Made by a program: the position numbers and the translations under genes. A DNA stretch of 9,396 bases from Geobacter sp. UBA5608. Its GTDB lineage: Bacteria; Desulfobacterota; Desulfuromonadia; Geobacterales; Pseudopelobacteraceae. Position 1 is the first letter of the stretch. Each line of letters opens with the position of its first letter. The DNA is taken from assembly GCA_002424705.1 (NCBI GenBank), contig DIKW01000111.1:1633-11028 (forward strand), written 5' to 3'. Positions 1-6,932 of this stretch are shown in pieces. The notes below the pieces were generated by a model. That model was not told the DNA's origin. It saw only the letters and a program-made list of their open reading frames with translations, and did no database searches.

Positions 1-122
1 TTGTGGGGGAAGGCCACCTTGCCGAAGGAACCACCCTTGTACTCATAGTTTTCCTGAGCGGCAGCAAAAGCGGAACCGGCAAAGGCAACCATGGCAACCA
101 TCGCAATCAGAGCTTTTTTCAT
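1..122 (-). CDS. N-terminus of a small secreted protein, probably a PpcA-like multiheme c-type cytochrome (partial)
   Basis: Only the first 40 codons are in the window; the gene runs off the left edge. It begins MKKALIAMVAMVAFAG, a short positively charged end followed by a hydrophobic stretch, and has an AFA-type signal peptidase I site near residue 20, so the product should be exported to the periplasm. The start is set by a strong Shine-Dalgarno (AGGAGG, 132-137) about 9 nt upstream of the ATG. The mature part starts AAQENYEYKGGSFGKV and reaches a Phe-Pro-His. Small triheme c7 cytochromes of Geobacter (PpcA family) typically have a short beta-like segment with a GxVxFxHxxH pattern just before the first CxxCH, and the visible segment fits it. 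No CxxCH heme site is inside the window, so the cytochrome call is inference from this pattern only. Another small periplasmic protein remains possible. Confidence 0.55.
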   Translation of the reverse strand, partial: MKKALIAMVAMVAFAGSAFAAAQENYEYKGGSFGKVAFPH

Positions 123-158
123 CGTTACAACCTCCTGTTTAGGTTCGAAAGTAGCTGG

Positions 159-188
159 ACTAAAACATAGCCCTTTCTCCAATGTCAA
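159..188 (-). promoter_or_regulatory. Candidate sigma70 promoter of the putative cytochrome gene
   Basis: On the minus strand there is a perfect -35 TTGACA (188-183) followed after 18 nt by TTTAGT (164-159), a 4/6 match to the -10 consensus. It would start transcription near 152, about 30 nt upstream of the ATG. This suggests the gene is transcribed independently of purD. The -10 is weak and 17-nt spacing gives only TTTTAG. Confidence 0.35.
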
Positions 189-204
189 GCATTAAGCGTA
201 CCAA

Positions 205-1479
205 TCAGCTCCTGCCCAACGCCTTGCGCCCGATGTCACGCCGGAATTGCACCCCACGCCAGCTGATGGCGGACACACCCTGGTAAGCCCGCTCGATGGC
301 GTTCGCCACCGTGGCGCCCCGTGCGGTCACCCCCAACACCCGACCGCCGGCGGTCACAATCGTGCCGTCCTTTTCTGCTGTTCCGGCATGAAACACCGTA
401 ACATCAGACAGTTGGCCGGCCGCATCAAGGCCGTTGATCGCGTCACCCGTGGCGATCTCGCCCGGATAGCCCTCGGCCGCCATCACCACGCAGACCGCTG
501 CCTGGTCGTGCCACTCTATGGATTTTCCAGCCAGATTCCCCTCTGCCACCGCCAAAAGCAGCGGCACCAGATCGGACTTCATCCGCATCAAGAGCGGTTG
601 GCACTCGGGATCGCCAAAGCGGGCATTGAATTCAAGGGTCGTGACCTGGCCATCCTTGACCATCAGGCCGGCATACAGGATACCACGATAGGGACAGCCT
701 TCGGCGGCCATGCCATCCACCGCCCGCTGCACCACCTGTTCCATGGCGGCGGCATGCACGGCCGGGGTCACGACCGGCGCCGGCGAGTAGGCGCCCATGC
801 CCCCGGTGTTGGGTCCCTTATCGCCATCGAAGATCGCCTTGTGATCCTGGGCCGACGCCAGGGGGATTACCTCTTTTCCGTCAGTGATTGCCAGAAATGA
901 GGCTTCCTCCCCCTCCAGAAACTCCTCGATCACCACCCGCGAGCCGGCGGCACCAAAGGCGTTACCGGAGAGCATTTCCAACACTGCCGCAGTGGCCTCC
1001 TCAACGGTTTGGGCCACCACCACCCCTTTGCCGGCGGCCAGACCGTCGGCCTTGACCACAATCGGCGCGCCGGTCTGCCGGATAAAGGCCAGGGCCGGAT
1101 CGATCTCGGTGAAGACACCGTAGGCAGCGGTCGGGATGCTGTACTTCTGCATCAGATCCTTGGAAAAGGCCTTGCTGGCCTCGATCCGTGCAGCTGCCCG
1201 GCTGGGGCCGAACACCTTCATCCCGTACTCCTGGAACAGATCAACAATCCCCAAGGAGAGCGGCTGCTCCGGTCCCACCACGGTCAGGTCGATCCCCTCC
1301 GACTTGGCAAAGCCCAGCAGCTTGTCGATCTCGTCGGCCTTGATCGGTACGTTCAGCGCCAGATTGGCCGTGCCGGGATTGCCCGGCGCACAGAACACCT
1401 GGGTCACCAACGGCGACTGGGCTATCTTCCAGACCAGGGCATGTTCGCGGCCACCGCCGCCCACCACCAAAACTTTCAT
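205..1479 (-). CDS. purD: Phosphoribosylamine-glycine ligase (GAR synthetase), PurD
   Basis: PurD joins 5-phosphoribosylamine and glycine with ATP to make glycinamide ribonucleotide, the second step of de novo purine synthesis, in the cytoplasm. The product is 424 aa, normal for the family. It opens with the N-terminal signature MKVLVVGGGGREHAL. The ATP-grasp core shows KADGLAAGKGV (143-153), TGGMGAYSPAP (225-235) and FNARFGDPE (284-292), the last carrying metal-binding residues; a C-terminal GAR synthetase domain follows. The open frame extends to a GTG at 1488, three codons upstream, but that GTG lies inside the Shine-Dalgarno AGGTGG (1485-1490), and the family starts at MKVLVV, so ATG 1479 is chosen. 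The gene follows purH in the same direction, separated by a palindromic intergenic element. Its TGA lies 82 nt from the next gene; I see no intrinsic terminator in that gap. Confidence 0.97.
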   Translation of the reverse strand: MKVLVVGGGGREHALVWKIAQSPLVTQVFCAPGNPGTANLALNVPIKADEIDKLLGFAKSEGIDLTVVGPEQPLSLGIVDLFQEYGMKVFGPSRAAARIEASKAFSKDLMQKYSIPTAAYGVFTEIDPALAFIRQTGAPIVVKADGLAAGKGVVVAQTVEEATAAVLEMLSGNAFGAAGSRVVIEEFLEGEEASFLAITDGKEVIPLASAQDHKAIFDGDKGPNTGGMGAYSPAPVVTPAVHAAAMEQVVQRAVDGMAAEGCPYRGILYAGLMVKDGQVTTLEFNARFGDPECQPLLMRMKSDLVPLLLAVAEGNLAGKSIEWHDQAAVCVVMAAEGYPGEIATGDAINGLDAAGQLSDVTVFHAGTAEKDGTIVTAGGRVLGVTARGATVANAIERAYQGVSAISWRGVQFRRDIGRKALGRS

Positions 1480-1496
1480 ACTAGCCACCTCAACAC

Positions 1497-1525
1497 TCTG
1501 TAAGTCGTAACCGAAGACCGATCAA
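1497..1525 (-). promoter_or_regulatory. Weak candidate promoter upstream of purD
   Basis: TTGATC (1525-1520) and TACAGA (1502-1497) lie exactly 17 nt apart on the minus strand, upstream of the purD RBS. The -35-like hexamer falls inside the edge of the palindromic intergenic element. The -10 match is only 3/6, so this is a weak suggestion that purD might have its own start in addition to read-through from purH. Confidence 0.2.
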
Positions 1526-1634
1526 TTTTTCGTGAGATCAAGGAAGATGAGCAGATGCGCGGAGGCGTACAACGAAGTACGCCGCACAAGCATGTGCGCT
1601 ATCTGACACCGAGATCGCGGAAAAGGGGCGGTCT
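1515..1634. repeat. Palindromic intergenic element (Geobacter-type multicopy repeat, putative)
   Basis: This ~120-bp element fills the purH-purD gap and is built from nested inverted repeats. The ends are AGACCG (1515-1520) and CGGTCT (1629-1634). Inside are an imperfect arm pair around TTTTC (1527-1531) and GAAAA (1620-1624), then CAGATGCGC (1552-1560) against GCGC-T-ATCTG (1596-1605). The core is a perfect 7-bp hairpin GGCGTAC (1564-1570)/GTACGCC (1577-1583) with a 6-nt loop, flanked by a small GCAC/GTGC pair. It has no coding potential, and its right end runs into the purH stop codon. I recall very similar intergenic sequences in Geobacter genomes, but only one copy is in this window, so repeat status is not shown here. 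There is no U-tract, so it is not a classical terminator. Confidence 0.6.
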
Positions 1635-3193
1635 TAATGGCGGAAATGGCGCATATTGGTAAAGATCATGGCAATGCCATGCTCATTTGCCGCCTGGATC
1701 ACCTCTTCATCGCGCACCGAACCGCCGGGTTGGATGATGGCGGTCACGCCTGCCTCGGCAGCGGCATCCACGCCGTCGCGGAACGGGAAAAAGGCGTCCG
1801 AGGCCAGCACGGTGCCTTTGATCGGCAAGAGCGCCTTTTGCACCGCGATCTTGGAGGAATCCACCCGCGACATCTGGCCGGCGCCGATCCCCACGGTCTG
1901 ATCGCTGTTGGTGAAGACGATGGCGTTGGATTTGACATGCTTGCAGACCCGCCAGGCAAAATCCAGGGCTGCCAGCTCGGTGGCATTGGGGGCGCGCTGG
2001 GTTACCACCCGGCAGTCGGCGGCAGCCACCATGCCCAGATCGCGTCCCTGCAGCAGCAGGCCGCCCACCACCCGCTTCATGTCGTAGCCGGTCTGGGCAT
2101 GATCCCCCAACAGCGGCACCTGCATCACCCGCACGTTCTTCTTGGCGGTGAAGATATCCAGCGCCTCCTGGGTATAGCCGGGGGCGATCACCGCCTCCAG
2201 GAAGGTGGAGGTCAGCTCCTTGGCCGCATCGGCATCCACCTGACGGTTAAAACCGACAATGCCGCCAAAGGCCGAGACCGGGTCACACTCTCGGGCCTTG
2301 AGATAGGCCGACAGCGGGCTGTCGCCCAGGGCCACGCCGCAGGGATTGGTATGCTTGATGATCACGGCGGCCGGTTTGCCGTTGAACTCCTTGACGGTCT
2401 CAATGGCGGCGTCCAGGTCGATGATATTGTTGAAGGACAGCTCCTTGCCCTGCAGCTGCACCGCGTTGGAGACGCACGGTTCGGTCACGCCGGGATCTAC
2501 ATAGAAGGCGGCCGACTGGTGGGGGTTTTCGCCGTAACGCAGGTCCTGGGCCTTTTTCACCTGCAGACTGTAGGTCTCCGGGTATTCCACCGCCGCATCG
2601 CCCAGGCGGGCGCCCAGCCAGTTGGAGATGGCGCCGTCATAGGCGGCGGTATGCTGATAGACCTTGACCGCCAAGCGGAAGTTGGTCTTCTCAGAGACAG
2701 AGCCGCCAGTGGCAGCCATCTCGTCCAGCACGAGCTGGTAATCCTTACAGTCCACCAGCACGGTCACGTCGCGGTTGTTTTTGGCTGCGGAGCGCAGCAT
2801 GGTGGGGCCGCCGATGTCGATATTCTCGATGGCGTCCTCCAGGTGGCAATCCGGCTTGGCCACGGTGGCCTCGAACGGATACAGGTTGACCACCACCAGG
2901 TCGATCGGCTGGATGCCGTGCTCCTGCATCTTGGCCTGGTGCTCAGGGTTGGAACGGATGCCCAACAGGCCGCCGTGCACCTTGGGGTGCAGGGTCTTGA
3001 CCCGGCCGTCCAGCATCTCGGGGAAACCGGTAAACTCGGAGACATCCTTGACCGTCAGACCGGCCTCACGCAACAGCTTGGCGGTACCGCCGGTGGAGAG
3101 AAGCTCCACGCCGTAGCCGGCCAAGGCCTGTGAAAACTCGACCACACCGGTCTTGTCGGAAACACTGATCAACGCACGGGTAATTTTTGCCAT
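1634..3193 (-). CDS. purH: Bifunctional AICAR formyltransferase / IMP cyclohydrolase, PurH
   Basis: PurH carries out the last two steps of IMP synthesis: formyl transfer from 10-formyl-THF to AICAR, then ring closure of FAICAR. The product is 519 aa, close to the usual length. The N-terminal MGS-like IMP cyclohydrolase domain shows SVSDKTG (10-16), STGGTAKLL (33-41), TLHPKVHGG (67-75) and IDIGGPTMLRSAAKN (125-139). The formyltransferase domain shows LRYGENPHQSA (218-228), IIKHTNPCG (278-286) with the catalytic Lys-His pair, SAFGGIVGFNR, a FTNSDQT-VGIGAGQMSR region, and ends with the typical AMIFTNMRHFRH. The open frame extends 48 codons further upstream but that part is unlike the family and overlaps the preceding gene. 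ATG 3193 gives the conserved start MAKITRALISVSDK and has an AAGGGG RBS about 7 nt upstream. It is followed in the same direction by purD. Confidence 0.97.
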   Translation of the reverse strand: MAKITRALISVSDKTGVVEFSQALAGYGVELLSTGGTAKLLREAGLTVKDVSEFTGFPEMLDGRVKTLHPKVHGGLLGIRSNPEHQAKMQEHGIQPIDLVVVNLYPFEATVAKPDCHLEDAIENIDIGGPTMLRSAAKNNRDVTVLVDCKDYQLVLDEMAATGGSVSEKTNFRLAVKVYQHTAAYDGAISNWLGARLGDAAVEYPETYSLQVKKAQDLRYGENPHQSAAFYVDPGVTEPCVSNAVQLQGKELSFNNIIDLDAAIETVKEFNGKPAAVIIKHTNPCGVALGDSPLSAYLKARECDPVSAFGGIVGFNRQVDADAAKELTSTFLEAVIAPGYTQEALDIFTAKKNVRVMQVPLLGDHAQTGYDMKRVVGGLLLQGRDLGMVAAADCRVVTQRAPNATELAALDFAWRVCKHVKSNAIVFTNSDQTVGIGAGQMSRVDSSKIAVQKALLPIKGTVLASDAFFPFRDGVDAAAEAGVTAIIQPGGSVRDEEVIQAANEHGIAMIFTNMRHFRH

Positions 3194-3242
3194 ACCAAAC
3201 CCCTTCTCATCTGTTTGTTCTATCGCTCTGGATATCGGGAAA

Positions 3243-4484
3243 TTATGCAGGAAAATCGATCTGTTCAAGAAACTTCTGTTCAAACAGCGGCGTGCCGGAG
3301 AGCGGCACCACCCGGCAACGGGCAGCCAGCGATTCAACGGCTGCTACACCTCCTGGCTGCAGCACAAAACGCTCCACACCGGCCAGGGCACCCTCACTGA
3401 CAAAACGGCACTTTTCTACCATTTCCTCGCTGAAGATGCCAACGGTTTTCAGGTCCTGCGGGTCCAAAACCGCCCCGAAGGAGCCGGTCAAGATCAGGTC
3501 CTGCAAGGCGTCACAACGTATACGCGCCCGATCCAGCAGCACCTCCAGACCGGCCCGCACCGCCCCCTTGGCGAGTTGCAGCTGGCGGATGTCGCCTTGC
3601 GTCAATGCAACCTGTCCCTGGGCATCGCGGTGCAGCACAAAGGCCGGTTCACCATTACGCTCCACGATCCGGGTGGCCAGATTGGACGAAACCTCTGCCG
3701 GAGTGAGCAGGCGGCCCGAGCGATCGATGATCCCTGTGCGACGCAGCGCCGCCACCAGCCGGATCACGGCGGAACCGCAGATACCCAGCGGCCTTCCACC
3801 ACCAAGCACCCTGCTCTGCAGCCGATCGTCATCAAGCGAGAGATCACAGATGGCGCCTCGCAAGGCAGCCATACCGCAGCTCAGATTGCCCCCCTCAAAG
3901 GCAGGGCCGGCAGCGGCCGAGGTGGCCCACAGCGTCTCACCATCATCCAGCGCCATCTCACCGTTGGTACCCATGTCGAGATACAAGGACGGATACGACG
4001 GCGTCTGCTGCTGACAACCGAACAGAAAGGCCACCGTGTCGCCCCCCACAAAACCGCCCGGCTGGGGAAACAGGTAGACCTGTTCACAGAAGGCCCAGCC
4101 CAGTTCAGGGGCCGGCATCAGTACACCGTCTGTCTGGCACGGACGGAACGGCGGCCGGGCCAGGCTCTCCACCGGCCACCCCAGCAGCAGATGCTGCATG
4201 GCCGGATTACCGGCCACGGCGGCCAGCGTCACCTGGTCGGCAGCCACTCCGGCTTCCTGCAGCAGACTGTTGGCAAGCCGTGCCAGCTCAGCTCGAATCA
4301 GGCCGGACATCTCTTCCGCCGCGCCTACGGTATGAACCGCCGCATCCAGCCGTGAGACCACGTCAGCGCCGAAGCGACGTTGCGGATTCAGACTGCCGAC
4401 CATGGCACGGCGGCGACCGCTGGAGCGTTCAACCAGCGAAGCGGCCAGGGTGGTGGTGCCCAGATCAAAGGCGATGGCGTACAT
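3243..4484 (-). CDS. Stand-alone ASKHA-domain protein, RACo/DUF4445 family without the N-terminal ferredoxin domain
   Basis: The product is 413 aa and covers the ATPase part of the RACo family (reductive activators of corrinoid proteins, COG3894/DUF4445). Visible family motifs are FDLGTTT (6-12, phosphate loop 1), LNPQRRFGADVVSR (32-45), GNPAMQHLLLG (92-102), GFVGGDTVA (144-152), LDMGTNGE (169-176, phosphate loop 2), AAAGPAFEGG (190-199), GICGSAV (234-240), QLAKGAVRAGLEVLL (303-317) and TGSFG (333-337). Known RACo proteins use ATP to drive reduction of an inactive Co(II) corrinoid and carry an N-terminal [2Fe-2S] domain; that domain is absent here, so electrons would have to come from a partner. 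The open frame extends 24 codons upstream into selD, but MYAIAFDLG at ATG 4484 is the natural start; it lies 13 nt after the selD stop with a poor Shine-Dalgarno, suggesting translational coupling. The family call is firm; the substrate protein is unknown. Confidence 0.85.
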   Translation of the reverse strand: MYAIAFDLGTTTLAASLVERSSGRRRAMVGSLNPQRRFGADVVSRLDAAVHTVGAAEEMSGLIRAELARLANSLLQEAGVAADQVTLAAVAGNPAMQHLLLGWPVESLARPPFRPCQTDGVLMPAPELGWAFCEQVYLFPQPGGFVGGDTVAFLFGCQQQTPSYPSLYLDMGTNGEMALDDGETLWATSAAAGPAFEGGNLSCGMAALRGAICDLSLDDDRLQSRVLGGGRPLGICGSAVIRLVAALRRTGIIDRSGRLLTPAEVSSNLATRIVERNGEPAFVLHRDAQGQVALTQGDIRQLQLAKGAVRAGLEVLLDRARIRCDALQDLILTGSFGAVLDPQDLKTVGIFSEEMVEKCRFVSEGALAGVERFVLQPGGVAAVESLAARCRVVPLSGTPLFEQKFLEQIDFPA

Positions 4485-4497
4485 ACGTGGGAAACGC

Positions 4498-5534
4498 CTA
4501 GCGGATGCTGACCAGCTGGGTCTGGCGCTGCACCACCTCACCCATCGGTCGGGCAAAGATGCCGGCCGTGCTGGCTGCAGCCAGGAACCGTTCGGCAGCG
4601 GCGGGAGCCAGGGCGATCAGCAGGCCACCGGAGGTCTGGGGATCGAACAGCGGCAGCAGCCGATCCGGATCGATCTGGGCGCAGTCCAGCATACTGCTGT
4701 AGTAATCGCGGTTACGGTAACAACCGGCCGGCACCATGCCGTCCCCCACCAGGGCGGACAGGCCGCTCATCAGCGGGATCTGGTCAAGGTGCAGCGCCAG
4801 CGTCACACCGGCTCCCCGGGCCATCTCGCAGCAGTGGCCGATCAGGCCGAAACCGGTCACGTCGGTACAGGCGCTGGGGTCGTACTGCAGCATCAGTTCG
4901 CCGGCCGCCCGATTCAGCTGCATCATCCAACTGATCGCCGCGGTCTCAACCTCCGGTGCCACCAGTTCTCCCTTGATGGCGGTGGCAACGATGCCGCTGC
5001 CCAACGGTTTGGTCAGGATCAGGCGATCGCCGACTCTGGCGGTGCTGTTGCGGATAATCCGGGTCGGATGGACGATACCGCTGACCGACAGGCCGTATTT
5101 GAGTTCATCGTCCTCGACGGTGTGGCCCCCCACCAGACAACAACCGGCCTCATTCAGCGCCTCCTGGCCACCGGCCAGCAGCTCGGCCAGCACCCAGGCC
5201 TCCATGCTGCAGGCCGGGAAGAAGGCCAGGTTCATGGCGGTAACCGGCCGCGCCCCCATGGCGAAGATATCGGACAGGGCATTGGCGGCGGCAATACGGC
5301 CGAACTGATAGGGATCGTCCACCGGCGGGGTGACCACATCGCAGGTCTCCACCAGGGCCAGCTCAGGCGTCAGACAATAAACCCCCGCATCGTCGGACGT
5401 CTCCGGTCCCACCAGCAGATTTGGGTCAACGGGGCGCTTAAGCCCCGACAGAGCGTTTTCCAGGCCCTCCGGGCCCAGCTTGGCCGCTCAGCCGGCCGCC
5501 TTGACCGTCTGGGTCAGCTTGATCTTCTTGTTGG

Positions 5535-5538
<4 letters not shown>
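4498..5538 (-). CDS. selD: Selenide, water dikinase SelD, a selenoprotein with in-frame UGA (Sec17)
   Basis: SelD makes selenophosphate from selenide and ATP, the selenium donor for selenocysteine tRNA and selenouridine. The full product is 346 aa, the normal length, if the TGA at 5490-5488 is read as selenocysteine. The N-terminus then reads MTNKKIKLTQTVKAAG-U17-AAK20, aligning with the catalytic Cys17 and Lys20 of E. coli SelD. Downstream are GPETSDDAGVY (44-54), ETCDVVTPPVDDPYQFG (64-80) with metal-binding Asp67 and the IAAANALSD segment (82-90), then DVTGFGLIGH and the C-terminal DPQTSGGLL. Without recoding, a frame starting at GTG 5412 would lack 42 residues including the active site. 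ATG 5538 overlaps the alr stop as ATGA. A SECIS-like hairpin starts at the UGA. The ASKHA gene follows 13 nt after the TAG stop. Confidence 0.96.
5451..5489 (-). promoter_or_regulatory. bSECIS-like hairpin for selenocysteine insertion in selD
   Basis: In the selD mRNA the last two bases of the UGA open a 39-nt stem-loop. The lower stem is GAGCG (5489-5485) with CGCUC (5455-5451), followed by an internal loop GCCAAG/AAAA. The upper stem is CUGGGCCC (5478-5471) with GGGCCUGG (5467-5460), containing two G-U pairs, and the apical loop is GGA (5470-5468). The loop lies 18-20 nt after the UGA, within the spacing usual for bacterial SECIS elements, which place a G in the apical loop for SelB binding. 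The canonical loop GU is not present, so the exact fold is inferred. Confidence 0.75.
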
Positions 5539-6668
<1,130 letters not shown>

Positions 6669-6710
6669 GGTCCTGAATTCTTACCACGGCTCCTGGTGAC
6701 GGGCAACGAG

Positions 6711-6723
6711 AAAACAATGTTTT
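6711..6723. repeat. Short perfect palindrome between alr and the thi promoter
   Basis: AAAACA (6711-6716) and TGTTTT (6718-6723) form perfect 6-bp arms around a single A, 7 bp upstream of the thi -35 box and 43 bp upstream of the alr start. AT-rich dyads of this size can be regulator sites, but nothing here identifies a regulator and chance is possible. Confidence 0.3.
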
Positions 6724-6730
6724 GGGGCAG

Positions 6731-6759
6731 TTGACGTGCTGTTGGTTTTAGCGTATGGT
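6731..6759 (+). promoter_or_regulatory. Sigma70-type promoter of the thiamine operon
   Basis: TTGACG (6731-6736) and TATGGT (6754-6759) are spaced by exactly 17 nt. The expected transcription start, near 6766, coincides with the first base-paired segment of the TPP riboswitch, which is the usual arrangement. Confidence 0.7.
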
Positions 6760-6764
6760 GATGC

Positions 6765-6861
6765 CTGCCCTGGGGGAGCCGTCTTATGAAGCACCTGGCT
6801 GAGACAGCGCGTGCGCTGAACCCCTGAACCTGAACCGGGTAATGCCGGCGGAGGAAAGCGG
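6765..6861 (+). ncRNA. TPP riboswitch aptamer (THI element)
   Basis: The conserved thi-box sequence is present in order: GGGGGAGCC (6772-6780), GGCTGAGA (6797-6804), ACCCCTGAACCTGAACC (6820-6836), GGGTAATGCCGGCGGAGGA (6837-6855). A small extra stem CAGCG/CGCTG (6805-6818) sits at the usual variable position after CTGAGA. A short P1 can form between CTGC (6765-6768) and GCGG (6858-6861). The aptamer directly precedes thiamine genes, so TPP binding should lower expression of the thiE/D-thiC operon. Confidence 0.95.
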
Positions 6862-6882
6862 CCAGCTCATGTTCATGCACAG

Positions 6883-6914
6883 GGCCGCTCTGTATCCGCA
6901 GAGCGGCCTTTTTT
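6883..6914 (+). terminator. Intrinsic terminator forming the TPP riboswitch expression platform
   Basis: A perfect 10-bp stem, GGCCGCTCTG (6883-6892) and CAGAGCGGCC (6899-6908) with a 6-nt loop, is followed by six Ts (6909-6914), 19 nt before the thiED start. Its 5' arm can instead pair with AGCGGCC (6857-6863) at the 3' edge of the aptamer, giving an antiterminator. Those bases overlap the possible P1 strand, so ligand-bound P1 would release the terminator. The switch is inferred; the terminator is directly visible. Confidence 0.9.
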
Positions 6915-6932
6915 CGTACGAGGCAACCTGAC

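Noticed and set aside
1480..1488. GTG start of purD at 1488
   Set aside because: The GTG is part of the Shine-Dalgarno AGGTGG for the ATG at 1479, and the family N-terminus begins at MKVLVVGGGG.
1561..1633. Intrinsic terminator after purH
   Set aside because: The core hairpin in the minus-strand transcript is not followed by a U-tract, so classical termination is not supported.
1637..3133. Long plus-strand open frame opposite purH (498 codons)
   Set aside because: It is antisense to a well-supported purH, rich in His/Gly/Leu as typical of shadow frames in GC-rich genes, and has no recognisable domain.
3153..4355. Long plus-strand open frame opposite the ASKHA gene (400 codons)
   Set aside because: Antisense shadow; composition biased to His, Gln and Arg and no RBS or domain.
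5431..5446. Second small hairpin GGGGC/GCCCC in the selD 5' region
   Set aside because: It lies outside the SECIS distance from the UGA and short GC stems are expected by chance at this base composition.
5488..5490. Premature stop or pseudogene in selD
   Set aside because: The UGA aligns exactly with the catalytic Cys/Sec position, the frame is conserved on both sides, and a SECIS-like hairpin starts there, so recoding explains it.
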